21,071 nt of DNA. Source: CAWCLK01 sp963796225 (GTDB taxonomy: Bacteria > Actinomycetota > Nitriliruptoria > Nitriliruptorales > Nitriliruptoraceae). The position numbers and the translations under genes are program-made. Positions 9,315 to 16,769 of this stretch are shown here, piece by piece (the stretch's first letter is position 1; the number at the start of each line of letters is the position of its first letter). Location of the stretch: NCBI GenBank assembly GCA_963796225.1, contig CAWCLK010000045.1, forward strand, positions 1 to 21,071, read 5' to 3'. Below the pieces are notes generated by a model. It did no database searches, was not told where the DNA came from, and was given only the letters and a program-made list of their open reading frames with translations.

Positions 9315-10522
9315 GACAGGTACTTGCCGAACTCGCGGCGAGCGACCGACATCTCGTGGACCTCGTCCGGGCCGTCGGCCATGCGCAACGTGCGGGCGTG
9401 GGCCCACATCATCGCCAGCGGGGTGTCGTCGGTGAAGCCCTTGCCGCCGTGCACCTGGATGGCCTTGTCCAGCACCCAGGTCGCCATCGACGGAGCGACG
9501 ATCTTGATCGCCGAGATCTCCTGGCGCGCCCCCTTGTTGCCCACCGTGTCCATCAGGTGGGCGGTCTTCAACGTCAGCAGCCGGGCCTGGTCGATCCGCG
9601 TGCGGGCCTGGGCGACCCAGTACTGCACCTTGCCCTGTCGAGCCAGGGGCTTGCCGAACGCCTCGCGCTCGATCGCACGGCGGCACATCAACTCGAGGGC
9701 ACGCTCGGCCATGCCGATCAGGCGCATGCAGTGGTGGATGCGACCCGGACCGAGACGGGCCTGGGCGATCATGAACCCGTCGCCCTCCTGCGCGATCATG
9801 TTCGCGACCGGCACGCGGACGTCGGTGAAGCGCATCTCCGGGTGGCCGCCGAGGGCGTCGTAGGCGCCGAAGACGGGCAGTTCGCGCACCACCTCGACCC
9901 CGGGGGTGTCCATCGGCACCAGGATCATCGACTGCTGGCGGTAGGGCTCGGCGTCCGGATCCGTGACCCCCATGAAGATGCCGACCCTGCAGTCGGTCGC
10001 GGCCGCGCCCGAGGACCACCACTTGCGGCCGTTGATCACGTACTCGTCACCATCGCGCACGATCGACGACTGGATGTTGCGGGCATCGGACGAGGCCACG
10101 TCCGGCTCGGTCATGAAGAACGCGGATCGGATCTCGCCCTCGAGAAGCGGGTGCAGCCACTCCTCCTGCTGTTCGGGCGTGCCGAACATGTGCAGGACCT
10201 CCATGTTGCCGGTGTCCGGGGCGCTGGAGTTGCACGCCTCGGGGGCCAGCAGCGGCGACCGGCCGAGGATCTCGCACAGCTGCGCGTAGTCCACGTTGGA
10301 CAGCCCCGCGCCGTGCTCGGCGTCCGGCAGGAAGAGGTTCCACAGGCCCCGCTCGCGTGCCTCGGCCTTGAGCTCCTGCATGATCGGCGGACGGGCGTGC
10401 GGGTTCTCGGCCGCCTCGAGCTGCTCACGCAGGGTCGACTCGTTCGGGTAGATCCGCGCGTCCATGAAGTCGAGCAGCTCGGTGCGCAGCTCCTGGGCGC
10501 GGGGCGAGAGGGAGAGGTCCAC
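9311..10522 (-). CDS. Acyl-CoA dehydrogenase, ACAD10/ACAD11-like subfamily
   Basis: This 403-residue FAD-dependent enzyme should oxidise an acyl-CoA at the alpha-beta bond and pass electrons to ETF. It closely resembles the dehydrogenase domain of animal ACAD10/11: APDTGNMEVLH (101-111), MTEPDVASSD (137-146), INGRKWWSSGA, QSMILVPMDTPGV, RLGPGRIHHCMR, IQVHGGKGF and ADGPDEVH (382-389). D383 stands where classical medium-chain enzymes have the catalytic Glu of the YEGT motif; this subfamily commonly has Asp there. No kinase (APH) domain is fused and none is adjacent. GTG at 10522 is the start: it gives the normal N terminus. It is coupled to the downstream SRPBCC gene. Chain-length preference is unknown. 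Confidence 0.93.
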   Translation of the reverse strand: MDLSLSPRAQELRTELLDFMDARIYPNESTLREQLEAAENPHARPPIMQELKAEARERGLWNLFLPDAEHGAGLSNVDYAQLCEILGRSPLLAPEACNSSAPDTGNMEVLHMFGTPEQQEEWLHPLLEGEIRSAFFMTEPDVASSDARNIQSSIVRDGDEYVINGRKWWSSGAAATDCRVGIFMGVTDPDAEPYRQQSMILVPMDTPGVEVVRELPVFGAYDALGGHPEMRFTDVRVPVANMIAQEGDGFMIAQARLGPGRIHHCMRLIGMAERALELMCRRAIEREAFGKPLARQGKVQYWVAQARTRIDQARLLTLKTAHLMDTVGNKGARQEISAIKIVAPSMATWVLDKAIQVHGGKGFTDDTPLAMMWAHARTLRMADGPDEVHEMSVARREFGKYLS

Positions 10523-10578
10523 GGCGAAAGGGCCTTCGGGTCGGCTCGGGCCGACACGCTACTCCGGCCGCACATGGC

Positions 10579-10610
10579 GACGCCCCGCCCCTGAAGAGGG
10601 GCGGGGCGTC
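10579..10610 (-). terminator. Perfect 14-bp hairpin, terminator of the rpf-like gene
   Basis: GACGCCCCGCCCCT and AGGGGCGGGGCGTC form a perfect 14-bp stem around a GAAG tetraloop, about 50 bases past the rpf-like stop and before the acyl-CoA dehydrogenase start. No U-run follows on either strand. Being symmetric, it could also act on rightward readthrough. The flanks (10523-10578 and 10611-10661) show nothing else I recognise; a leftward promoter for the dehydrogenase must lie here or within the hairpin. Confidence 0.7.
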
Positions 10611-10661
10611 ACTGGCCGGGCCACGGGGCCGGACGGGCCCGACCAGGTTGGAGGCTGCGCG

Positions 10662-11255
10662 TCAGCGCAACCCGAGCTTGCGGCTGCAGACGGGCCATGC
10701 GCCCCAGCCCTGGGCGGCGAGGACCCGCTCGCCCACGGCGATCTGCTGCGCGCGGCTGGCCTCGTAGGCCGCCCCGGGCATGCCCGGGTCCTTGTAGGCG
10801 TCCCAGGTGTCGGGGTGGAACTGCAGGCCACCCTCGAACATGCCTGCGGTGGCGGACCAGTTGGCCGAGCCCTCGACGAAGCCACCGTCACCGGTCCACG
10901 AGCCGGACTCGCAGTCGGCGACGCGGTCCCAGACCGAACGCTGGGGCTCGGGCTCCGGGGCCGGCTCGGGCGGGGCGGCCTCGGCCGCGACGTTCTCGGG
11001 TTCGGGTGCCGGCTCGACCTCGTCGGCCGAGGCCGCGATCAGCAGCCGGTCACTCAGCGGCGAGGAGGTCACGACGGAATTGGTGACGACCTCGACCACG
11101 GGGCGGGACGCCGGGTCGGCGGCGCGCACCGCGGCGGTGTCGTTGGACGAGGTCGCGGCGGCGCCGGCTGCGGCGGTGGCGGCCAGGCCGAGGACGGTGA
11201 GGGCGGCGGCCGAACGCAATCGGCGCACGCCAGTGGACGGGGTGGTGGTCGACAT
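10662..11255 (-). CDS. Secreted Rpf-like (resuscitation-promoting factor/transglycosylase-like) protein
   Basis: This 197-residue protein has an N-terminal signal sequence (RRLRS then a hydrophobic Ala/Leu run, about 11-34), a Pro/Glu-rich linker (about 80-105) and a C-terminal Rpf domain (107-197). Rpf domains are lysozyme-like and cleave peptidoglycan glycan strands. E116 in DCESGSW is the expected catalytic Glu; C115 and C190 match the conserved disulfide pair, and GGLQFHPDTW (142-151) and AQGWGAWPVC (181-190) are family hallmarks. Between CESGSW and GGLQF there are about 21 residues, longer than in textbook Rpf domains. No LysM, G5 or DUF348 domain is present. The ATG at 11255 gives a proper signal peptide; an upstream in-frame ATG at 11363 is less likely. 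Confidence 0.88.
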   Translation of the reverse strand: MSTTTPSTGVRRLRSAAALTVLGLAATAAAGAAATSSNDTAAVRAADPASRPVVEVVTNSVVTSSPLSDRLLIAASADEVEPAPEPENVAAEAAPPEPAPEPEPQRSVWDRVADCESGSWTGDGGFVEGSANWSATAGMFEGGLQFHPDTWDAYKDPGMPGAAYEASRAQQIAVGERVLAAQGWGAWPVCSRKLGLR

Positions 11256-11450
11256 GAGCGGGAGGTCGCTTGGTCGGGGCACGGGGAGACGAGCAACCGC
11301 ATCGCGGGGAGACGTACGGGGACGGGGCGACGGGCTGCTAACTACTGCAAGCAGTGTTGCCATTCACGCCGCGAGGTTCCACCCCACCACCACGGACGGA
11401 TGGTCGGGGCGGTGGTGACCGCACTGGTCAGTCGGCCACGGGTCGGCGGG
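11256..11450 (-). promoter_or_regulatory. 5' region of the rpf-like gene with a small inverted repeat
   Basis: This stretch precedes the rpf-like gene on the minus strand. On that strand it contains ACTGC-TT-GCAGT followed by TAGTTA (about 11339-11360), an AT-richer patch in a GC-rich setting that could hold a -10 box and an operator. Transcription from there would leave a leader of roughly 75-85 bases. No Shine-Dalgarno is evident before the ATG. I do not see the conserved blocks of a c-di-AMP (ydaO) riboswitch, although that element often precedes rpf genes in actinobacteria. Confidence 0.3.
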
Positions 11451-11480
11451 GAATACCGGCGAATCCGGTCGATTCCGGCC
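11451..11480. repeat. Three phased 10-base degenerate repeats
   Basis: Three consecutive decamers, GAATACCGGC, GAATCCGGTC and GATTCCGGCC, lie two bases past the stop of the small gene at 11483. The array also contains overlapping inverted repeats, ACCGG-N5-CCGGT and GAATC-N5-GATTC. One-helical-turn spacing fits a protein-binding array, but chance or weak terminator structure for the small gene is possible. Confidence 0.4.
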
Positions 11481-11482
11481 GC

Positions 11483-11725
11483 TCAGCGGCTGATGGGCGC
11501 GGCCTCCCGCGACTCGCGGAACCCCTCGGCCGCAGCGGACGCATACGAGCGTCCCGCGCGCATGGTCGCCTCGACCACGCCGACCGCTTGCTGGCGTCCC
11601 TGCGCGAGTGCCCAGTGGCGCGCCTCGACCCGCCGGGCCTCGCCGTGGTCGGGGTCGGCCAGGTAGGTCACGCCGGCCCCGACGGCGGCGCCGGCGCCGA
11701 GGGCCAGAAGGGTCCGGATTCGCAC
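11483..11725 (-). CDS. Small membrane-anchored protein, YtxH-like
   Basis: This 80-residue protein begins with a short basic stretch and one hydrophobic helix (RTLLALGAGAAVGAGVTYL, about 4-22), then a charged tail. The sequence LADPDHGEARRVEARHWA after the helix resembles the DP-x-x-G-x-x-RR element of YtxH-like proteins, which are small and poorly understood. The GTG start is fixed by GAGGAGGT a few bases upstream (CCTCCT at 11731-11736 on the plus strand). It has its own TACCGT box. No specific role can be given; the tail is predicted to be cytoplasmic and helical. Confidence 0.7.
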   Translation of the reverse strand: MRIRTLLALGAGAAVGAGVTYLADPDHGEARRVEARHWALAQGRQQAVGVVEATMRAGRSYASAAAEGFRESREAAPISR

Positions 11726-11760
11726 GTCGACCTCCTCGGGGGCCGTCAGCCAGGGCCGGC

Positions 11761-11774
11761 ACGGTAGCGACCGT
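11761..11774 (-). promoter_or_regulatory. -10-like TACCGT within an inverted repeat, upstream of the small gene
   Basis: On the minus strand ACGGT-CGCT-ACCGT forms a 5-bp inverted repeat containing TACCGT (11766 to 11761), about 36 bases before the GTG at 11725. It is the same box-plus-inverted-repeat layout as upstream of typA and two other genes. Two copies of CGCTCGA lie further upstream, in 11783-11797. Confidence 0.4.
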
Positions 11775-11841
11775 CCCGCGGGCGCTCGAACGCTCGACCA
11801 CCAGCGCCCCGAGTGGACCGGACGTGCGCGGTCCTCGCGTC

Positions 11842-11847
11842 TACCGT
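11842..11847 (+). promoter_or_regulatory. -10-like TACCGT giving a leaderless EamA transcript
   Basis: TACCGT is followed by 7 bases and then ATG at 11855, so transcription should start at the start codon. CGGT at 11829-11832 gives CGGT-N10-ACCG. The spacing supports ATG 11855 over the in-frame GTG at 11813, which would place the promoter box inside the coding region. Confidence 0.5.
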
Positions 11848-11854
11848 GGCGCGG

Positions 11855-12865
11855 ATGGACGGCACATCGCGCCCCGGGACGGTCGATCCCGGCCCCGACC
11901 CCGGCACCGCGGCCACCACGGCGGGTACCGGGCTGCCCGCGCGCCGCCGGCTGGTCGAGACGGCCGAGGGCCGTTCCGACGACGCCTACGGCCCCCGCGA
12001 GTGGGGGCTGCTGGCCTTCACGGCGAGCGTGTGGGGATCGTCGTTCCTGTGGATGGACATCGGCCTGGACGCGTTCGCGCCGGGCGTGATCACCATGGCC
12101 CGGATCGGGCTCGGGGCGCTGGCCCTGTCCCTGTTCCCCCGAGCACGCCGTCCGCTGCCCCGCGACGACTGGCCACGGGTGGCGCTGCTGGGCCTGGTGT
12201 GGATGGGCATCCCCCTGACGCTGTTCCCGATCGCGCAGCAGTGGGTCGACTCCGCCCTGACCGGCATGCTCAACGCCGGGGTCCCCCTCACGAGCGCGGT
12301 CTGGGCGACCGTGCTGCTGCGCCGCCTGCCGGGGCGCATCCAGCTGGCGGGGATCGTGATCGGGTTCGCCGGCATCGTCACCATCTCGCTGCCCGAGCTC
12401 GGCAGCAGCGGCAGCACCGCCCTCGGGACCGCCCTGGTCCTGACGGCGATCGTGCTGTACGGCCTGGCGACCAACCTCACCGTCCCGCTCCAGCAGCGGC
12501 ACGGCTCGCTGCCGGTCATCCTGCGGATGCAGCTGGTCGCCTTCGTCCTGGTGACCCCGCTCGGCCTGCTCGGACTGGGGCGCTCGACCTTCGCCTGGGG
12601 CCCGGCCCTGTCGATGCTGCCACTGGGCATGCTCGGCACCGGTCTCGCGTTCGTGGCCATGGCCACGCTCGTCGGCCGCGTCGGCAGCGCCCGCGGCTCG
12701 ATCAGCATCTACTTCACGCCGATCGTCGCGATCGTCCTGGGTGTCGGGTTCCGGGGCGACCACGTCTCCCCCACCGCCATCGTGGGCACCGGGCTGGTCC
12801 TGCTCGGGGCGTGGCTGACCTCGCGGCGTGAGGTGCGGCGGGGCGGCACCACCCCACCCCGCTGA
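11855..12865 (+). CDS. EamA/DMT-superfamily transporter
   Basis: This 336-residue inner-membrane protein has about ten transmembrane helices in two five-helix EamA repeats (about 48-180 and 187-325). The first helix carries the WGSSFLWMDIGL signature, and ARIGLGALALSLF and GMLNAGVPLTSAVWA follow as in the RhtA/YdcZ-like drug/metabolite transporters. Substrates in this superfamily range from amino acids to nucleotide sugars and cannot be read from sequence. The first 45 residues are Gly/Pro/Thr-rich and probably disordered, which is longer than usual. ATG 11855 is chosen because a -10-like box lies 7 bases upstream. It is convergent with the MTH1187-family gene. Confidence 0.88.
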   Translation: MDGTSRPGTVDPGPDPGTAATTAGTGLPARRRLVETAEGRSDDAYGPREWGLLAFTASVWGSSFLWMDIGLDAFAPGVITMARIGLGALALSLFPRARRPLPRDDWPRVALLGLVWMGIPLTLFPIAQQWVDSALTGMLNAGVPLTSAVWATVLLRRLPGRIQLAGIVIGFAGIVTISLPELGSSGSTALGTALVLTAIVLYGLATNLTVPLQQRHGSLPVILRMQLVAFVLVTPLGLLGLGRSTFAWGPALSMLPLGMLGTGLAFVAMATLVGRVGSARGSISIYFTPIVAIVLGVGFRGDHVSPTAIVGTGLVLLGAWLTSRREVRRGGTTPPR

Positions 12866-12880
12866 ACGCGGCCTGCCGGA

Positions 12881-13165
12881 TCAGAACCCGGCGATGCGCT
12901 CGTTCTTGTGTGCGAGCAGGTCGCCACGGTCGGGGCGGTGGTCGATCTTGACGACGACCGACACGCGGGGCGCCACGGCGGCGACGTGGTCGACACACCG
13001 GTGGATCACGTTCATGACGGCGTCCCACTCCCCCTCGACGTTGGTGAACATGGCGTTGGTCTCGCACGGCAGGCCGGAGTCCCGGACGATGCGGACGCAC
13101 TCGCCGACGAGGTCACCGACCGAGTCACCGGCACCGAGCGGCGTGATGGAGAAGGCGGCGATCAC
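12881..13165 (-). CDS. MTH1187-family thiamine-binding-type protein (DUF77)
   Basis: This 94-residue protein fits the small MTH1187/YkoF-like fold. It has an N-terminal strand IAAFSITPLGAGDSVGDLV (2-20), a TNAMFTNVEGEWDAVMNVI segment (36-54) and a VSVVVKIDHRPD strand (68-79). Members are cytoplasmic and several bind thiamine or a hydroxymethylpyrimidine; binding here is by family only. The GTG at 13165 is supported by AGGAG about 8 bases upstream. Only 58 bases separate it from the ABC permease gene, and these hold a strong hairpin. There is no room for a TPP riboswitch. Confidence 0.8.
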   Translation of the reverse strand: MIAAFSITPLGAGDSVGDLVGECVRIVRDSGLPCETNAMFTNVEGEWDAVMNVIHRCVDHVAAVAPRVSVVVKIDHRPDRGDLLAHKNERIAGF

Positions 13166-13177
13166 GAAGTGGCTCCT

Positions 13178-13213
13178 GGTCGAGTGGCGCCAGTGAAGCC
13201 GAGCCACCCGACC
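13178..13213 (-). terminator. Hairpin between the ABC permease gene and the MTH1187-family gene
   Basis: GGTCGAGTGGC (13178-13188) pairs with GCCACCCGACC (13203-13213) with one A/C mismatch around a 14-base loop; T13177-A13214 adds an outer pair. It starts 10 bases past the permease stop on the minus strand and ends just before the Shine-Dalgarno of the next gene. It is likely a terminator for the ABC operon, or an attenuator for the downstream gene. Confidence 0.55.
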
Positions 13214-13223
13214 ACGCGCAGGG

Positions 13224-15776
13224 TCACTCGGTCGTGACCGCCTCGAGGACGTCCAGGCGGGCGGCACGACGGGCCGGGAAGACCGCGGCGAGCACGCCGG
13301 CCAGGCCCGCGACGACCATGTAGACGACGAGGCGACCGGCCGGGAACTCGAGGACCTGCAGGCCTTGGTCCGCCGAGGCGCGGACCAGCGCCCAGCCGAA
13401 CACCGACCCCACGGCGACCCCCAGCCCTGCACCGAAGACGGCCACGATCACCGACTCCCACCGCACCATCGACCGGACCTGACGCCGGGTCATCCCGACC
13501 GCGCGGAGCAGCCCGATCTCGCGGGTGCGTTCGAACACCGACAGCGCCAGCGTGTTCACGATGCCGATGAGCGCGATCACCAGCGCCAGGCCGAGCAGGC
13601 CGACGATGACGTTGAGCAGCTGGTCCACCTGGCTGCGCAGGCTCTCGGCGAGCTCGGCCTGGTCCTGCACCTGCACACCGGGGAAGTCCTCGAGCACCCC
13701 GTCGATGGCCGTCCGGGCGTCGGAGGCGTCCACGCCCTCGGCCACGTCGGCGAGCACCAGGAAGGTGGTGCCGTCACCGATGAGCTGGTCGAAGGTCTCC
13801 TCGCTGGTGACCCAGGTCGACCCGATCACGTCCGTGTTGGCGAAGGTGCCCACCACCTCCAGCGACTGCTGCGAGGTGACGAACTGGGCCTCGACCGTGT
13901 CGCCGACGGCGAGACCACGCTCGGCCGCCACGTCGGCCGGCAGCAGCACGCCGCCCTGCGCGAGCGCGTCCAGCGCCCCGTCGCTGGGGTCGAGCGACAC
14001 CAGATCCTCGACGTCGACGGGATCGATCGCGGTCAGCGACGACGACGTCCCGTCGCTCTCGAGCGGGGCGGTGCGGATCGCCATGACGGCCCCGGTCTCG
14101 TCCAGCTCGTCGATGGCTGCAGCCGCCCCGGACGGGATGCTCGACCCGCCGAAGCCCTGCGGGGTGATCGTGTAGTCCGAGCCCAGCTGGGCCGCGAACA
14201 GCTCGTTCACGGACGCCGTGGCCGAGGCGGCGAAGATCGACACGAAGCTGACGAGCGCCACGCCGATCATCAGCGCCGAGGCCGTGGACGCCGTGCGCCT
14301 GGGGTTGCCAGCGGCGTTGTTGCGGCCGAGCCGACCCGCCACGCCCAGGCGTGCCGGGAGGGCGCCCACGACGGCGGCGACGGGGGCCGCGAGGTACGGG
14401 GCCAGCAGCGCCACGCCCACGAAGGTCGCGGCCACGCCGGCGCCGACGATCGCCGCCGGCTGGGGCACGTCGAGCGCCAGCCCGGCGGCGATGGCCGCCG
14501 CCCCGCCACCCGCCAGCACCGCACCGGCGACCGTCCGCCCGGTGCCCACCCGGTCCTCGTCGGCACCGGCGCCCTCACGCAGTGCCTCCATGGGCGAGAT
14601 GCGGGACGCCCGGCGAGCCGGGAACACCGACGCCACGGCGGTCACGACCAGACCGAGGACCAGCGACACCACGATGGTCCGCGGCTCGATGATGAGACCG
14701 CCGTCGGGGAACCCGAGGCCGATCGCACCGAAGATCATGCGCATCAGCTCGCTCAGCCCGATGCCCGCCAGCAGGCCGAGCACGCCGGCGACCAGCCCGA
14801 CGGCGAGGGCCTCGATGACCACGGCGAGCTGGACCTGGCGCGCCGATGCCCCGACGGCCCGGAGCAGGGCGAACTCGCGGGTGCGCTGGGCGACGATGAT
14901 CGAGAACGTGTTGACGATCAGGAACAGGCCGACGAACAGGGCGATGCCGGCGAAGGCCTGCAGGCCGATGGTCAGGAAGGACAGGCCCTGGGTGATCTCC
15001 GCCTGGTCCTCCGCCTGCTGGTCCTCGGCGGTGACGACCTCGGCGGAGGCCGACCCGAGGGCCTCGTCGATCCGGTCGCGCAGCGTGGCGGCGTCGACGC
15101 CGGGGTCGGCACTGACCGAGATCGAGGTCACCTCGCCCTCGCGGCCCAGCACCTGCTGGGCCGTGGCGAGGTCGAAGGTCACGATCGTGGCGCCCAGCAG
15201 GTTGTCCTCGGACCCGAACCCGGTGATGCCCACGAGCTGGAACTCGCGGATCCCGTCGGACAGCGCGACCGGGACCGTGTCGCCGGGCTGGTAGCCGGTG
15301 GTCGCGGCGGTGCCCGCATCCATCGTGATCTCGTCCGGACCGCGGGCCTCGCGCCCCGCCTGCAGCGTCAGCGGACCGGCCTCGTCCGGACCCGCCCACG
15401 AGAACGCCAACGTCGGCGGGCCCATGCCTCCGACCGGTTCGCCGTCACGGTCGATGACCTGTGCCGATCCCTCCACGCTGCCGACCGCCTCGGCCACACC
15501 GTCCACGGCCGCCACCTGGTCGACCAGGTCGTCCGACAGGGCCGGGCCGCCCCCGGGCTGGGCGGTCGTGACGTTCTGCTCGAGGACCTCCACCGGGTTG
15601 ACGTAGACGTCCACGCCGGCGGCGGCCTCGCTGAGCAGGGTGCCGAAGGCGGCGTCGATGGAGTCCGTCAGCACGAAGCTGCCGGAGACGAACGCGACGC
15701 CCAGGACGATGGCCAGGGCCGTCAGCGCGAGGCGGATCTTGTTGCCCAGCACGGATGCGAGCGCGACACGGAACAT
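13224..15776 (-). CDS. ABC transporter permease with two FtsX domains (MacB/LolC type)
   Basis: This 850-residue inner-membrane protein has about ten helices. TM1 (about 14-37) is followed by an extracellular MacB-like domain (about 40-265) and an FtsX domain (about 268-400; TMs near 272-294, 316-345, 366-388). Four further helices (about 416-518) lead to a second extracellular domain (about 520-715) and a second FtsX domain (718-845). Both FtsX units show the QRTREFALLRAVGAS / ERTREIGLLRAVGMT element and the FPARRA element near their ends. Such proteins use ATP hydrolysis to move lipids or peptides, or to transmit mechanical force, rather than carry small solutes across. It lies 28 bases after its ATPase; GAGGT precedes the ATG. 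Substrate unknown. Confidence 0.92.
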   Translation of the reverse strand: MFRVALASVLGNKIRLALTALAIVLGVAFVSGSFVLTDSIDAAFGTLLSEAAAGVDVYVNPVEVLEQNVTTAQPGGGPALSDDLVDQVAAVDGVAEAVGSVEGSAQVIDRDGEPVGGMGPPTLAFSWAGPDEAGPLTLQAGREARGPDEITMDAGTAATTGYQPGDTVPVALSDGIREFQLVGITGFGSEDNLLGATIVTFDLATAQQVLGREGEVTSISVSADPGVDAATLRDRIDEALGSASAEVVTAEDQQAEDQAEITQGLSFLTIGLQAFAGIALFVGLFLIVNTFSIIVAQRTREFALLRAVGASARQVQLAVVIEALAVGLVAGVLGLLAGIGLSELMRMIFGAIGLGFPDGGLIIEPRTIVVSLVLGLVVTAVASVFPARRASRISPMEALREGAGADEDRVGTGRTVAGAVLAGGGAAAIAAGLALDVPQPAAIVGAGVAATFVGVALLAPYLAAPVAAVVGALPARLGVAGRLGRNNAAGNPRRTASTASALMIGVALVSFVSIFAASATASVNELFAAQLGSDYTITPQGFGGSSIPSGAAAAIDELDETGAVMAIRTAPLESDGTSSSLTAIDPVDVEDLVSLDPSDGALDALAQGGVLLPADVAAERGLAVGDTVEAQFVTSQQSLEVVGTFANTDVIGSTWVTSEETFDQLIGDGTTFLVLADVAEGVDASDARTAIDGVLEDFPGVQVQDQAELAESLRSQVDQLLNVIVGLLGLALVIALIGIVNTLALSVFERTREIGLLRAVGMTRRQVRSMVRWESVIVAVFGAGLGVAVGSVFGWALVRASADQGLQVLEFPAGRLVVYMVVAGLAGVLAAVFPARRAARLDVLEAVTTE

Positions 15777-15804
15777 GGCGGGACCTCGAGGGGAGTGCGG
15801 GCCG

Positions 15805-16569
15805 TCAGGCCGTGGGCGCGCTGGTGTGACCGTGCTCGAGGCGCTTCATGCGCTCGAGGACGGCATCGGGGTTCGGGGCGCGCAGCTCGTCCACGATCTT
15901 GCCGTCGGCGAGGAACAGGATGCGCTCGGCGTAGGACGCGGCGGTCGGGTCGTGGGTCACCATGACGATGGTCTGGCCGAACTCGGTCGCGGCCCGACGC
16001 AGGAAGGCCAGCAGCTCGGCCGACGAGTTGGAGTCCAGGGCGCCCGTGGGTTCGTCCGCGAACACCACGGCGGGGCGGGTCACAAGCGCGCGGGCGGCGG
16101 CCACGCGCTGCTGCTGGCCGCCGGAGAGCTGCGCGGGGCGGTGGTCGAGCCGGTCCGCCAGCCCGAGCACCTCGACGATCTGGTCGAACCAGGCCTGGTC
16201 GACCGTGCCGCCGGCGAGGTCGACGGGCAGCGTGATGTTGGACCGTCCGTCCAGGGTGGGCACGAGGTTGTAGGCCTGGAACACGAAGCCGACCTGCTCG
16301 CGGCGCAGCACGGTGAGCTGCTTGTCGTTGAGGGCGCCGAGCTCCGTCCCGGCGATCGTGACCGTCCCCTCGGTGAGGCGGTCGAGGCCGGCCATGCAGT
16401 GCAACAACGTCGACTTGCCCGACCCCGAGGGGCCCATGATGGCGGCGAACTCGCCGGCGGGGATGTCGACGTCGATGTGGTCCACGGCACGCACCTGCGT
16501 GGAACCGGAGCCGTAGACCTTGACGGCGTCGCGGACGTGCACGGTGGAGCCGGAGGTGGAGGGGGCCAT
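15805..16569 (-). CDS. ABC transporter ATP-binding protein (MacB/LolD/FtsE type)
   Basis: This 254-residue ATPase powers the permease encoded just downstream. It has Walker A GPSGSGKST (46-54), Q-loop Q98 in FVFQAYNLVPTL, the signature LSGGQQQR (148-155), Walker B AVVFADE (167-173) with the EPTGALDSNS D-loop region, and the switch histidine H206 in VTHD. The NLVPTL and EPTGALD features are typical of the MacB/LolD subfamily. ATG 16569 has AAGGA about 7 bases upstream. No periplasmic adaptor (HlyD/MacA-like) gene is adjacent, which agrees with a single-membrane cell envelope. Confidence 0.95.
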   Translation of the reverse strand: MAPSTSGSTVHVRDAVKVYGSGSTQVRAVDHIDVDIPAGEFAAIMGPSGSGKSTLLHCMAGLDRLTEGTVTIAGTELGALNDKQLTVLRREQVGFVFQAYNLVPTLDGRSNITLPVDLAGGTVDQAWFDQIVEVLGLADRLDHRPAQLSGGQQQRVAAARALVTRPAVVFADEPTGALDSNSSAELLAFLRRAATEFGQTIVMVTHDPTAASYAERILFLADGKIVDELRAPNPDAVLERMKRLEHGHTSAPTA

Positions 16570-16769
16570 GCGAGGGTCCTTGGGACGGGCAGCCGCGCAT
16601 CCTTGCTGGCGCGGGTCGGTGTGTCGATCACCAGCATGCATCACGACGAAGGGCGCACACCCCCGGGATCGCCCCCGGGTCACCCTGAGATGGTGCGGGG
16701 CACGTCCCGGGCTCGGGTGGGGCCCGAACGCCCGGGTAGCCTCCCCCCGGTCGTCGATCAGGCCTCGCC
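16570..16769. promoter_or_regulatory. Divergent control region between the ABC operon and the qcr operon, with four CCCGGG palindromes
   Basis: CCCGGG occurs at 16662-16667, 16674-16679, 16706-16711 and 16731-16736. The first two lie in a 12-base direct repeat, and TCGGG-N5-CCCGA (16713-16727) forms a small hairpin between the last two. A -10-like TAGCCT (16737-16742) lies 27 bases before the qcrC GTG. No clear -10 is seen for the leftward ABC genes. Confidence 0.4.

Noticed and set aside
11256..11482. c-di-AMP (ydaO) riboswitch upstream of the rpf-like gene
   Set aside because: The element is common before actinobacterial rpf genes, so I looked for its conserved blocks. They are not recognisable here.
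11813..11854. Upstream GTG start (11813) for the EamA transporter
   Set aside because: The added residues resemble nothing in the family, and the start would put the TACCGT promoter box inside the coding region.
13166..13223. TPP riboswitch upstream of the MTH1187-family gene
   Set aside because: The gap is only 58 bases and is mostly filled by a simple hairpin; no conserved TPP motif is seen.
16625..16634. Repeated word CGATCACCA in intergenic regions (near 7045, 16625 and 21005)
   Set aside because: The same word also occurs inside the ABC permease gene near 13576, and flanking bases differ, so it looks like chance.
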